A stretch of 64,000 nt of DNA from JADJDM01 sp044352985 (GTDB taxonomy: Bacteria > Bacteroidota > Bacteroidia > B-17B0 > Aurantibacillaceae). This document shows positions 28,701 through 36,370 of the stretch, one piece after another. Location: the NCBI GenBank assembly GCA_044352985.1, contig JBILCU010000007.1, positions 62,001 through 126,000 on the forward strand, given 5' to 3'. The notes under the pieces were generated by a model that worked only from the letters and a program-made list of their open reading frames with translations, did no database searches and was not told the DNA's origin. The position numbers and the translations under genes are program-made. How positions within the stretch are numbered: position 1 is the first letter of the stretch; the number at the start of each line of letters is the position of its first letter.

Positions 28701-28887
28701 CGGCAGGCCAACAAGGATGCGAAGTAAACGTTGTTCCTATTGCATTGGTTGTTGTGCCAATTAAACATGCATTTCCAGTTGCATCTAACGTAATTGGCGT
28801 TGCATTTATACAATCATCATTAGAAACCTGAGCATTTATTATGTTTAAAATGAACAAAAACACTATACTATAAATAAATTTTTTCAT
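25717..28887 (-). CDS. Large multidomain surface protein with CHU_C C-terminus (paralogue)
   Basis: A 1056-residue exported protein with signal peptide 1-20 (to NIINAQ). The N-terminal modules include DDCINATPITLDATG and PDVWYSFVSTGANNVITITPNG; a PKD domain near 345-400 has SQTWNFGNGNTSTAVSPS. It has tandem 90-residue repeats at DNA 26480-27019, a SprB-like repeat (NSPYQFSFNGGTNA), a second PKD-like segment (ISYYWNFGNGNSDTT) and the terminal domain YIEVPNVFSPNGDGINENF...FEAKGYLTLVR, nearly identical to the C-terminus of the 2007-residue protein. The likely role is a cell-surface adhesin or gliding component delivered by the type IX system. The gene follows a small secreted-protein gene after 3 bases. 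Confidence 0.9.
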   Translation of the reverse strand: MKKFIYSIVFLFILNIINAQVSNDDCINATPITLDATGNACLIGTTTNAIGTTFTSHPCWPAGQDIPDVWYSFVSTGANNVITITPNGATPAQQVAVTLTNQACGTGGLSTCAIAASNAGSATANWTYPIGTTVWVNVGTVVAAGGFQICVSSTTPPPTPGSSCATASVICDKNPFTLSTFPNNTNILSPSCFGGSLQRPVFYKFTVGQTGTCAWSADPTGNVEYDWVMYDITNSCPNNGTAEFGCNFNYAGASGAAVGMQAGSTTNCPIISGPISAQGEFCPAINVTAGRTYLIIIDNYSDNGTGFNFTWGGTFTIAPVSQFTINNQNSITSCAPPLTVNFNNTSISAASQTWNFGNGNTSTAVSPSAETYTNPGTYIVSLTTTSTTGCVDVLTRNITIGTPPTVTVPNNLTVCAGQTIPIASFTSTPVGATYTWANSNTAIGLAASGNANINSFTAQNTTSSQITSVITVTPTLNGCPGVPSSYTLTVDPGGIPTFDPVNPICQGSTFTSLPASSTNGITGSWLPAPNNNATTTYTFTPDAGQCSNTAILEVIVTTGIPSTFNSLTAICEGGSLVLPSASNEGFTGNWSPAISNAASQTYTFTPNSGQCALTATLTSTINPIPMLSAINSQTVCTGQQVNGITFSSSVSGSTINWTNTQPGIGLSTSGSGNISSFTALNTGNTSLTGAITATPSANGCDGFPQTFSITIDPIPVLDAVGSQTVCAGQTVNSVSFASSVTNTTVDWTNTTSGIGLASSGTSTIVSFSSINSGNLPLTGTISATPTANGCIGLPQTFSVTVNPNPTDITSQITPETCSSSNAMLIITNAIGGNSPYQFSFNGGTNAIAPDSIVNLSAGIYTLTVTDANNCVYTKTVSIDNIAGPDASFTANQLTGLDSINVVFTNQSSSGANISYYWNFGNGNSDTTTSLTFSPTQLYYGINSYNVSLIATNGNSLCNDTARLFIYVDISPYIEVPNVFSPNGDGINENFSVKYRGYKELNLLIFNRWGNKLFETANPEKGWNGENAKEGTYFYIITGKANNNKDFEAKGYLTLVR
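26480..27019 (-). repeat. Two tandem 270-bp coding repeats
   Basis: Repeat boundaries at 26480, 26750 and 27020 give the same 270-base period as in the 2007-residue paralogue. Shared blocks include SQTVCAGQTVN and NGC-GLPQTFS; nucleotide similarity to the 20191-21000 repeats is evident. Confidence 0.82.
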
Positions 28888-28890
28888 TTA

Positions 28891-29214
28891 TCAGTTCTCT
28901 TTAAAAATTATGTATTCCAGGGGTAACTTAAGAGTAGATATTTCTTTTTCGCTGTAAATTTTAATGCTATATAATTCATTTACTTTATAGATAATGGTTT
29001 TATCTTTTTTTCGTTCTCTTTTTACAATTTCACATACGTCAGAAGTAACGGCTAATTTAGTCCTTGGTTGATGTGATATAATTTGATATGTGTTTTCTAC
29101 ATCCTTACAGCTATTTGGCTTTGATTGAGTTTGAGCCATTGCATGAATTGAAAATAAAAATAAAACTATTGAATATAGTTTCTTTCTTTTTTTTAAAATC
29201 AAATGATATAACAT
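28891..29214 (-). CDS. Small secreted protein upstream of a CHU_C protein
   Basis: Not recognised. A 107-residue protein; the N-terminus MLYHLILKKRKKLYSIVLFLFSIHAMAQ is a long but plausible signal peptide. The mature part has two Cys (SCKDVENTY, SDVCEIVKRERKKDK), a YKVNELYSIKIYSEKE segment and ends PLEYIIFKEN. It ends 3 bases before the start of the large CHU_C gene, so the two are almost certainly co-transcribed and could be functionally linked (folding partner or anchor; inference). The start is ATG at 29214. Confidence 0.68.
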   Translation of the reverse strand: MLYHLILKKRKKLYSIVLFLFSIHAMAQTQSKPNSCKDVENTYQIISHQPRTKLAVTSDVCEIVKRERKKDKTIIYKVNELYSIKIYSEKEISTLKLPLEYIIFKEN

Positions 29215-29431
29215 ATGAAGTATATAATGATAAAATTTAAACCCTATTTTTAATTGACGCCAATTTTATGAAAATAATGCTATTTCTCAAAACATATTTA
29301 TAGATTGAGTTGAAAACAGTGAATGCACTTTTTTAGGATTTGAATTTTAGTACAACAAAAGCTTAAAACACCATTCATCACATATTTTTAAATTTTAACA
29401 CATCTTAAGTTCAATTTTTATAAAAATATTC

Positions 29432-29439
29432 TAAATTTG
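29432..29439 (+). promoter_or_regulatory. -7 box TAAATTTG
   Basis: Exact TAnnTTTG match 22 bases before the ATG at 29462. The rest of the 247-base gap 29215-29461 shows nothing else. Confidence 0.5.
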
Positions 29440-29461
29440 GTAAAACATAAACTAATTAAAC

Positions 29462-29710
29462 ATGAAAAAATTATTTTTCGCAGTAGCACTAGTAGGATTT
29501 ATTTCTGCGGCTTCAGCATCTTCAATTTCTACTTTATCTAATAACACTATTGTTTCTGTAATTGGAGACGATAAAAAAGGAGATGATAAAGGAAAGAAAA
29601 AATCATGCAGTAAAGATGATAAGTCTTGCTGCAAAAAAGATTCAAAAGAGGCTTCAGCTAAAAAATCTTGCTGCAAGTCAAAAGAAGAAAAGAAAGACGA
29701 GAAAAAATAA
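29462..29710 (+). CDS. Small secreted Cys/Lys-rich protein
   Basis: Not assignable to a family. An 82-residue protein with a clear signal peptide (MKKLFFAVALVGFISAASAS). The mature 62 residues are dominated by Lys, Asp and Ser and contain five Cys as KKSCSKDD, KSCCKKD and KKSCCKSK. It is strongly charged and probably unstructured without a ligand; the paired Cys suggest metal binding or disulfides (inference). It has its own TAAATTTG promoter box, an ATG start and a weak hairpin after the stop, supporting a real gene. It is convergent with the next outer-membrane protein gene. Confidence 0.72.
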   Translation: MKKLFFAVALVGFISAASASSISTLSNNTIVSVIGDDKKGDDKGKKKSCSKDDKSCCKKDSKEASAKKSCCKSKEEKKDEKK

Positions 29711-29720
29711 TATAGACTAT

Positions 29721-29738
29721 TAAACCTTTATCGGTTTA
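29721..29738. terminator. Weak hairpin between convergent genes
   Basis: TAAACC (29721-29726) pairs with GGTTTA (29733-29738), with a 6-base loop. It has no strong T run, so termination is doubtful. Confidence 0.3.
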
Positions 29739-29741
29739 GTG

Positions 29742-32570
29742 TTATTTATTGTCTTCCGGTTTTTTTACCTCTTGTTTACTTCCAAACTTTTTTAAGTTGT
29801 AAGTGAAAGTAAACAAGAGGTATTTTTTTAGCACACTATTTTGTAAATCTTCTACATAGGTTTCTGTTACATTTCTTGTAATGGAATTATTTCTGGTTAA
29901 CAAATCAAATACGGAAATTTTAAATTCAGCAGCACGGTTTTTCAACAACTTATAGCCAATAGTTCCTCCCCACAACGGAATCTGTTGGTTGAACTGCCCT
30001 GATAATCCCTGAAATTGATAATGTGTAAAATCACTTCCAATTAAAAATCCTTTCCATGGCATAATTATTAATTTAAGCGCGGTTAACCCAATGTAATAAT
30101 TGTTATTCGCAGTTTGCTGAATGCTGTTTTTTACATCATTGTAATTAGAAGTATATGAAATTGTAAAATCAATTTTTTCGCTGATGTTACTTGATACAAC
30201 AATTCCGGCATTGTAGTTCCATGTTGTAGAGTAATTAATGATTTGATTAATCAATGCAGGTGAATACAAATAATTTACTCCTCCATTTATACTCAAATTG
30301 CATTTAATTTTACTTACCGGTAAACTGTATGTAATCATTGAGCGAACAGCGTAATTATCATTCAGATTTACAGGAGAACTTAGTTGAGCGCCTCGTTGCA
30401 ATAAAATTCCATTCGTTAATAAAGTATCACTAAATGCAATGGTTGTTTTATTGCTAATGTAATTTTGATTGGCAGTTGCATTCAACATCACAAATATACT
30501 TTTACCACTTTCTTGCCAAGTAGAATTAAAACGATAAACAATATTATGTACATACTGCTGTTTTAATTCCGGATTACCAGAGCTTAAATTTAACGGATTG
30601 CTATTATCGATAACATTCTGCAACTGAGTAACCGAAGGCGCTTGTGCTGATGTTGTATAAAACAAACGCATTTCTTTTGTTTTCGAAAAACTGATGCGCG
30701 TCATAACTTTTGGTAATACTGCCATAAAAATTTTATTTACCGATGAACTTATGGGAAATGTTTGTTGACCACTTAAATTTAATGCCTGATAATCTGCTCC
30801 GATATTTATCATCAGTTTTTCTGAGCGAATTCTGAATCCTGTTCCCGGACGATGCGTGATTAATTTATTGTCGAATGTGTTACTTAACAAAGAATTGATA
30901 CTGCTATAATTACCGGTTAATGAATCAATGGCATTTGTTTTTTTATCCGACAAAGAAAGTGATACTGATGGGGCATAAGAAACATAAAACTGTCCGTTTT
31001 GTTTGAATGGCTCTGTGAATGTAAGGTTTGCACTATAGGCTAAACCATTTACTAATTGATTAGCTAATTGATTCAAGTTTACAATGGAATCATTTGTTTG
31101 CTCAATATAGGTTGATTCTGAAATTAGTTTAGATGAAGTAGTTTTATCGTTAATGGAAAATCCTGCATCCATGGAAATGGTTCTTCTGGGTTTAACAAAT
31201 CGATGCATCCACAGTAAATTAGCCTTTCCATTGTATGCAGAATTATCGTTATTTAATTTATTGGTGAATTTGTTTAAAGTATCAATGGATTTAATTGTGT
31301 TTAACCCATTGCTTATGTTTTCTGATGTGTTATTTTGAAACGAAAATTGCGGAGTAAAAAAAACAGTGTTCATCGTATCAGGAGAAAACTCTGCCCTGAT
31401 GTTGATTCTGTGATTTTGATTGTAAGTTTCAGAAACAGCAGATTCATTATAGTTTTGATTTCCGCTTCGATTTAAAAAATAGGTTCGAAATGTCAAAGAA
31501 CTATTTTTATTTTGTGTTGAATTATAAAAATAACTTCCGGTAAATTTTAGTTTTTTACCCCATTGATTAACGTAGTTAATTCCTCCACTTCCTGTTGTGC
31601 TAATTCCGTTTTGTTGCGCCGACAAAAAATTAGTAGTAGGATCGGTTTGCATTCCACCTCTGCCCATTCCTCCGCCGCCACCACGTCTTCCACCACCACC
31701 GGAAGATGATTGTGCAATACCAATTAAATCCTGCGAGCTGAAATTTTGCTGATTGATATTGTTATACATGCCCAGAACTGTAATTTTTTGGTTCCCCGAA
31801 AAATGATTGTAGTTTAAGCCAGAATTAATTCGTTCATCTGTTCCGGCACCTGCATAGAATTTACCGAATTCGCCATTCGACATGCCTCGTTTGGTAACAA
31901 TGTTTAATGTTTTGCTTGTATTACCATCATTGAATCCAGTAAATTGCGACTGATCACTTAACTTATCAAACACCTGAATTTTTTCTACAATCTCAGCAGG
32001 TAAATTTTTTAATGCGGCGTTGGCATCATCACCAAAAAATTCTTTTCCATCTATTAATACTTTTTTTGCTTCTTCACCTTGAGCTTTAATAGTGCCGTTT
32101 TCACTGGTAATGCCTGGCATTTTTTTTACTAAATCTTCTACAGTTGCATCGGTGTTTACTTTATAAGAACCTGCATTGATTTCTGCAGTATCGCCTTTTA
32201 AAGTAACTCTATCTTGTGTTGCATTAACATCTACTGTGTTTAAAATTTTAGAATCAGGACTAAGTTTAATTCTGTAAAAATTTCGTTTACCTGGAACCTG
32301 AATATTGCGACTAAATTTTTTGTAACCCATCAATATTCCTTCCAGTAAATATTCACCGGACTCAATATTCTCAAAACTAAAATTACCGGTTTCGTTAGTA
32401 TTAATCGCTTTAATTATTGAAGAGTCAATTTTATTTTTCAATAATACACTTACACCAGGTAAAGCACTACTATCGGATTTATCAGTTGTTATACCTTCAA
32501 TGGTAAATTGCTGGGCATTCAATGAGAAAGTTAAAATCAAACACGAAAAAAATAGTAGTTTATTCAGCAT
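29742..32570 (-). CDS. Outer-membrane beta-barrel protein, TonB-receptor-like with carboxypeptidase-like N-domain
   Basis: A 942-residue protein. Signal peptide 1-19, then a CarboxypepD_reg-like domain (SSALPGVSVLLKNKIDSSIIKAINTNETGNFSFENIESGEYLLEG, about 30-105), a plug-like region (VEDLVKKMPGITSENGTIKAQGEEAKKVLIDGKEFFGDDANAALKNLP) and a large C-terminal barrel of the OMP_b-brl_3 type (YNHFSGNQKITVLGMYNNINQQNFS, FRIRSEKLMINIGADYQ). A Gly/Arg-rich loop (GGGGRRGGGGGMGRGG) lies near 290-310. Such proteins are TonB-linked or stand-alone outer-membrane proteins; no SusD partner is adjacent and no ligand can be inferred. It is divergent from the DedA gene. Confidence 0.85.
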   Translation of the reverse strand: MLNKLLFFSCLILTFSLNAQQFTIEGITTDKSDSSALPGVSVLLKNKIDSSIIKAINTNETGNFSFENIESGEYLLEGILMGYKKFSRNIQVPGKRNFYRIKLSPDSKILNTVDVNATQDRVTLKGDTAEINAGSYKVNTDATVEDLVKKMPGITSENGTIKAQGEEAKKVLIDGKEFFGDDANAALKNLPAEIVEKIQVFDKLSDQSQFTGFNDGNTSKTLNIVTKRGMSNGEFGKFYAGAGTDERINSGLNYNHFSGNQKITVLGMYNNINQQNFSSQDLIGIAQSSSGGGGRRGGGGGMGRGGMQTDPTTNFLSAQQNGISTTGSGGINYVNQWGKKLKFTGSYFYNSTQNKNSSLTFRTYFLNRSGNQNYNESAVSETYNQNHRINIRAEFSPDTMNTVFFTPQFSFQNNTSENISNGLNTIKSIDTLNKFTNKLNNDNSAYNGKANLLWMHRFVKPRRTISMDAGFSINDKTTSSKLISESTYIEQTNDSIVNLNQLANQLVNGLAYSANLTFTEPFKQNGQFYVSYAPSVSLSLSDKKTNAIDSLTGNYSSINSLLSNTFDNKLITHRPGTGFRIRSEKLMINIGADYQALNLSGQQTFPISSSVNKIFMAVLPKVMTRISFSKTKEMRLFYTTSAQAPSVTQLQNVIDNSNPLNLSSGNPELKQQYVHNIVYRFNSTWQESGKSIFVMLNATANQNYISNKTTIAFSDTLLTNGILLQRGAQLSSPVNLNDNYAVRSMITYSLPVSKIKCNLSINGGVNYLYSPALINQIINYSTTWNYNAGIVVSSNISEKIDFTISYTSNYNDVKNSIQQTANNNYYIGLTALKLIIMPWKGFLIGSDFTHYQFQGLSGQFNQQIPLWGGTIGYKLLKNRAAEFKISVFDLLTRNNSITRNVTETYVEDLQNSVLKKYLLFTFTYNLKKFGSKQEVKKPEDNK

Positions 32571-32595
32571 CTAAATACAAAGAAATTAATAATGA

Positions 32596-32603
32596 TATCT
32601 TTG
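32596..32603 (+). promoter_or_regulatory. -7 box TATCTTTG for dedA-type gene
   Basis: Exact TAnnTTTG match 53 bases before the ATG at 32657. Confidence 0.45.
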
Positions 32604-32656
32604 ACAAATCTATCATTAATTTTTGCAATAAATAAGATGATATAGTTTGATTAATT

Positions 32657-33292
32657 ATGAATGAAATTTGGAATTTTTTAAAAGAACTGCTTAACCCGGA
32701 ATCTATTGTTCAGTTGGGATTACCATTATTATTATTTGTAATTTTTGCCGAAACCGGTTTGTTCTTTGGTTTTTTTCTACCAGGTGATAGTTTAGTTTTT
32801 ATTTCAGGATTAATATGCGCTACAAATAATGAATACTTAGATGTAAATATTGTTACACTAATAGTATCTATGATTTCTGTTGCAGTTTTAGGTAATATAG
32901 TAGGATATTGGTTTGGTAAAAAAGTCGGCCCGGCACTATTTAAAAAAGAAGATAGTTTATTTTTTAAGAAAAGACATTTGCAAGCAACACAATCATTTTA
33001 TGAAAAGCATGGTGGAAAAACATTAATACTAGGGCGATTTTTACCTGTTGTAAGAACCTTTGCGCCAATATTGGCAGGAATTATTGCTATTGATTTCCGA
33101 AAATTTATGATTTACAATTTATTAGGAGCTACGGCTTGGATTGCATCCATTTCAAGCATTGGTTTTTTTTTAGGGAGTGAGTTTCCTAAAACAAAAGATT
33201 ATCTGGGTTATATTGTAATAGGTTTAATAATCATCACATCTATTCCAGTATTTATTACGTATTTAAAAGAAAAGAAAAAAGGCAATCATTGA
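32657..33292 (+). CDS. DedA/SNARE-associated family membrane protein
   Basis: A 211-residue inner-membrane protein of the DedA family, members of which move or flip phospholipids such as undecaprenyl phosphate or phosphatidylethanolamine. Signature blocks: FAETGLFFGFFLPGDSLVFISG near the N-terminus, GYWFGKKVGPALF, FYEKHGGKTLILGRFLPVVRTFAPILAGI (the amphipathic re-entrant region with the conserved Arg residues) and two C-terminal helices. The length and motif order are standard. The exact lipid is unknown. It stands alone; a strong hairpin that includes its stop codon separates it from the convergent P5C dehydrogenase gene. Confidence 0.92.
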   Translation: MNEIWNFLKELLNPESIVQLGLPLLLFVIFAETGLFFGFFLPGDSLVFISGLICATNNEYLDVNIVTLIVSMISVAVLGNIVGYWFGKKVGPALFKKEDSLFFKKRHLQATQSFYEKHGGKTLILGRFLPVVRTFAPILAGIIAIDFRKFMIYNLLGATAWIASISSIGFFLGSEFPKTKDYLGYIVIGLIIITSIPVFITYLKEKKKGNH

Positions 33293-33303
33293 TTGCCTTT
33301 TTT
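33275..33303. terminator. Bidirectional terminator, includes a stop codon
   Basis: AAAAAAGGCAATC (33275-33287) and GATTGCCTTTTTT (33291-33303) form a 13-bp stem with loop ATT; the TGA of the DedA gene is inside it. T runs follow on both strands, so it serves both convergent genes. Confidence 0.85.
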
Positions 33304-33318
33304 CTAATTCGAATTGAT

Positions 33319-34950
33319 TTAATCCGCTTGTAAAAATGGATATCTGTAATCAACAGGAGGAACAAATGTTTCTTTAATTGTGCGAGGTGAAACCCAACGT
33401 AACAAATTAATTTTAGCACCTGCTTTATCGTTTGTTCCGCTACCTCTTGCTCCACCAAAAGGTTGCTGGCCAACAACCGCACCAGTTGGTTTGTCATTGA
33501 TGTAAAAATTACCTGCGCTGTTCGCTAATTTTTTTGTAGCCAATTCAATTGCGTAACGATCTTGTGAAAGTATTGCGCCGGTTAATGCATAAATAGAAGT
33601 TGAATCAACTAATTCGCAGGTTTCTTCAAATTTATTTTCATCGTAAACGTAAATAGTTAATACTGGTCCAAACAACTCTTCGCACATAGTAACGTATTTC
33701 GGATCTTTGGCAACAATAATTGTTGGCGTAATAAAATATCCTTTTGATTTATCGTAAGTGCCACCGGCAATGATCTCAACATTGACATCTTTTTTAGCAC
33801 GATCAATATAACCGGCTAATTTATCAAACGATTTTTCGTCAATTACTGCATTGATGAAGTTGGTAAAATCTTCTGTTGGTCCCATCTTCATTGTTTTTAA
33901 ATCTTCAACAACATAAGCTTTTACTTCATTCCAAAGGTTGGAAGGAATGTAAGCACGTGATGCTGCTGAACATTTTTGCCCTTGATATTCAAAAGCACCT
34001 CTGCTGATGGCAACTGCCAATGACTTAGCTTCTGCAGATTTATGGGCTAGAATGAAATCTTTACCTCCTGTTTCGCCAACTATACGTGGATAAGAACGAT
34101 ATTTATGAATGTTATTTCCTATTGTTTGCCAAATGTTTTGAAAAACTTCTGTGCTACCTGTAAAATGAATGCCTGCAAAATCACGGTGATTAAAAATCAC
34201 TTCTGCAGCATCTGGACCGCTTGGGTAAATTAAATTTATTACACCATCAGGCAATCCTGCTTTCTTAAAAATCTCCATCAACACATTTGCGCTATATACT
34301 TGTGTATTGCTTGGTTTCCAAACTACCACGTTCCCCATCATGGCACAACTGCTTGGAAGATTACCTGCAATTGCAGTAAAGTTGAAAGGTGTTAACGCAT
34401 AGATAAATCCTTCGAGAGGTCTCCATTCCAATCTGTTCCACATTCCTGGCGCACTTTCGGGTTGTTCAGCATAAATTTCAGTCATGTATTTTACGTTGTA
34501 ACGTAAAAAATCAATGATTTCGCATGCACTATCTATCTCTGCTTGAAATGCATTTTTGCTTTGCCCCAACATAGTAGCCGCATTTAATTTTGCACGGTAT
34601 GGTCCGGCAATTAGATCTGCTGCTTTTAAGAAAATACTTGCTCGGTGTTCCCAACTTAAATTTACCCATTGTTCTTTTGCAGCAAGTGCAGAATCAATGG
34701 CTAGCTGAACATGTGATTTGTCACTTTTATGAAAATATCCTAAAGTATGCTGATGATCGTGTGGCGGTGCTAAACGAATTTTATTTCCGCTTCTTACTTC
34801 TTGTGAACCTATATACATTGGAATGTCTAATTCCTTACTGCGTAATTCTTTAAGCATTGCCTGAAGCTCTTTACGTTCTGGGCTGTTTGCTGCGTAACTT
34901 TTAATCGGTTCGTTATGAGGAACCGGCACTTTGTAAATTCCTTTTGGCAT
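33319..34950 (-). CDS. pruA: L-glutamate gamma-semialdehyde (P5C) dehydrogenase
   Basis: A 543-residue NAD-dependent aldehyde dehydrogenase oxidising glutamate semialdehyde to glutamate in proline degradation. Visible blocks: ALTPFNFTAIAGNLPSSCAMMGNVVVWKPS (cofactor-binding region), HFTGSTEVFQ, GETGGKDFILAH (general-base Glu near residue 290), EYQGQKCSAASRAYIP (catalytic Cys near 325), EELFGPVLTIYVYD and GQQPFGGARGSGTNDKAG. The N-terminus PKGIYKVPVPHNEPIKSYAANSPER and the length match the stand-alone P5C dehydrogenase subgroup, not the fused PutA. The start is ATG at 34950, with a TATATTTG box upstream. Proline dehydrogenase is not in the window. Confidence 0.95.
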   Translation of the reverse strand: MPKGIYKVPVPHNEPIKSYAANSPERKELQAMLKELRSKELDIPMYIGSQEVRSGNKIRLAPPHDHQHTLGYFHKSDKSHVQLAIDSALAAKEQWVNLSWEHRASIFLKAADLIAGPYRAKLNAATMLGQSKNAFQAEIDSACEIIDFLRYNVKYMTEIYAEQPESAPGMWNRLEWRPLEGFIYALTPFNFTAIAGNLPSSCAMMGNVVVWKPSNTQVYSANVLMEIFKKAGLPDGVINLIYPSGPDAAEVIFNHRDFAGIHFTGSTEVFQNIWQTIGNNIHKYRSYPRIVGETGGKDFILAHKSAEAKSLAVAISRGAFEYQGQKCSAASRAYIPSNLWNEVKAYVVEDLKTMKMGPTEDFTNFINAVIDEKSFDKLAGYIDRAKKDVNVEIIAGGTYDKSKGYFITPTIIVAKDPKYVTMCEELFGPVLTIYVYDENKFEETCELVDSTSIYALTGAILSQDRYAIELATKKLANSAGNFYINDKPTGAVVGQQPFGGARGSGTNDKAGAKINLLRWVSPRTIKETFVPPVDYRYPFLQAD

Positions 34951-34981
34951 AAATAAATTTTGTTGAAATAAAATTATTACA

Positions 34982-34989
34982 CAAATATA
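34982..34989 (-). promoter_or_regulatory. -7 box TATATTTG for pruA
   Basis: Exact TAnnTTTG match on the minus strand, 31 bases before the pruA ATG. Confidence 0.5.
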
Positions 34990-35192
34990 AAGGTTATTTT
35001 ATCATCATTTTTATGATACTTTCATTTCTCGCTTTACAACTATCGATTACTTATTATTGATTTAAGCGCTATAGCTTATTATTTATTCCATTTCACGATA
35101 CATTTAATTTTTAGCTTAATAAAAATGAAATAACTGACTTTTATCATAATTGTTAAATAATTAATGTTGAAGATTACATCTGTTTTAATATT

Positions 35193-35200
35193 TACCTTTG
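35193..35200 (+). promoter_or_regulatory. -7 box TACCTTTG for the FIST operon
   Basis: Exact TAnnTTTG match; a TTG lies 23 bases upstream (35167-35169). The predicted start of transcription falls before the ATG at 35231 and rules out the longer TTG-initiated frame starting at 35198. Confidence 0.55.
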
Positions 35201-35230
35201 TTATGTCACACAATCTTGAAAAATAAACAA

Positions 35231-36370
35231 ATGAACATTAAACAACTGAAGGCAAAATCAAAAGAGGAAATCATTTTTGAATTAAAATTAATTCCTGTAA
35301 ACGAATATGATTTCCATATACTATTTTGTGATAAAAAATTTATTGAAGATGAGGAATTAAATCACCTTTATAAAATAACATTTGCATCATCTTTATTGAT
35401 GGGTTGTTCAACAGCAGGAGAAATAGGGGAGAAAAATTTTTCAGAACATTCGTTTGTTTTAACTTCCGTTAAACTGGGAAAATCAAAAGTGAAAAAATCA
35501 GTTTATCATTTATCGTCTGTAAATGATTCGCATAAAGCAGGGGAAACAATAGCAAAAGATTTGTTAGCAGATGATTTAAAATATGTTTTTATTTTATCAG
35601 AAGGATTAAACGTAAACGGCACACGTTTAATTGAAGGAATTAATTCTGTTTTAGATGAAAAAGTGAATATTTCCGGAGGTTTGGCAGGGGATGATTTTGA
35701 ATTTATAAAAACATATGTATGTGATGAAGAAAATAAATTTTCGAATAATTGCATAGCAGCCTTAGGGTTTTATGGAGAAGCTATAGAAACGGCTTCTGGA
35801 TCTTATGGAGGTTGGGATAGTTTTGGAATAGATAGAATTGTTACTAAAAGTAACGAAAACATAGTTTATGAAATTGATGGGCAACCTGCACTTCAACTCT
35901 ACAAATCGTATCTTGGCGAAAAAGCAGCTGAACTTCCAGGTTCGGCATTGTTTTTTCCTTTAGAAATGAGAACAAGCGAAAATGGCGAATTATTAGTGCG
36001 TACTATTTTAGGTGTAAACGAACAAGAAAACAGCTTAACATTTGCCGGAAATATTCCAGAAGGTTCTTTTGTACGATTAATGAAAACCAATGTAAACCGT
36101 GTTATTGGTGGCGCTGAAAAATCTACTGAAATCATTAAAGACGTAATGATTAATAATCCACAACTAATTTTTATGATAAGTTGCGTAGGAAGAAAAATGG
36201 TTTTAAAGCAATTAACTCAAGATGAAATTGATGCTGTTACTGAATCGTTCAATGATAAAGTTGTGTTCACTGGTTTTTACTCATACGGAGAGCTTTCTAA
36301 ATTACAAGGAAACCATGCTTGCGCTCTTCATAATCAAACAATGACAGTTGCAGGTATTACAGAAATATGA
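35231..36370 (+). CDS. FIST domain sensory protein
   Basis: A 379-residue cytoplasmic protein with FIST_N and FIST_C domains, a ligand-sensing fold found beside signal-transduction genes and suggested to bind small metabolites such as amino acids. Blocks: SSLLMGCSTAGEIGEKNF near residue 60-75, VFILSEGLNVNGTRLIEGINSVL, VNISGGLAGDDFEF, CIAALGFYGEAIETASGSYGGW, and in the C-half PGSALFFPLEMR, FAGNIPEGSFVRLM, MISCVGRKMVL and FTGFYSYGELS. It has no output domain of its own. Its stop overlaps the start of the histidine kinase gene by 4 bases (ATGA), so it is translationally coupled and probably supplies the kinase with an input. The start was moved from TTG 35198 to ATG 35231. Confidence 0.9.
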   Translation: MNIKQLKAKSKEEIIFELKLIPVNEYDFHILFCDKKFIEDEELNHLYKITFASSLLMGCSTAGEIGEKNFSEHSFVLTSVKLGKSKVKKSVYHLSSVNDSHKAGETIAKDLLADDLKYVFILSEGLNVNGTRLIEGINSVLDEKVNISGGLAGDDFEFIKTYVCDEENKFSNNCIAALGFYGEAIETASGSYGGWDSFGIDRIVTKSNENIVYEIDGQPALQLYKSYLGEKAAELPGSALFFPLEMRTSENGELLVRTILGVNEQENSLTFAGNIPEGSFVRLMKTNVNRVIGGAEKSTEIIKDVMINNPQLIFMISCVGRKMVLKQLTQDEIDAVTESFNDKVVFTGFYSYGELSKLQGNHACALHNQTMTVAGITEI

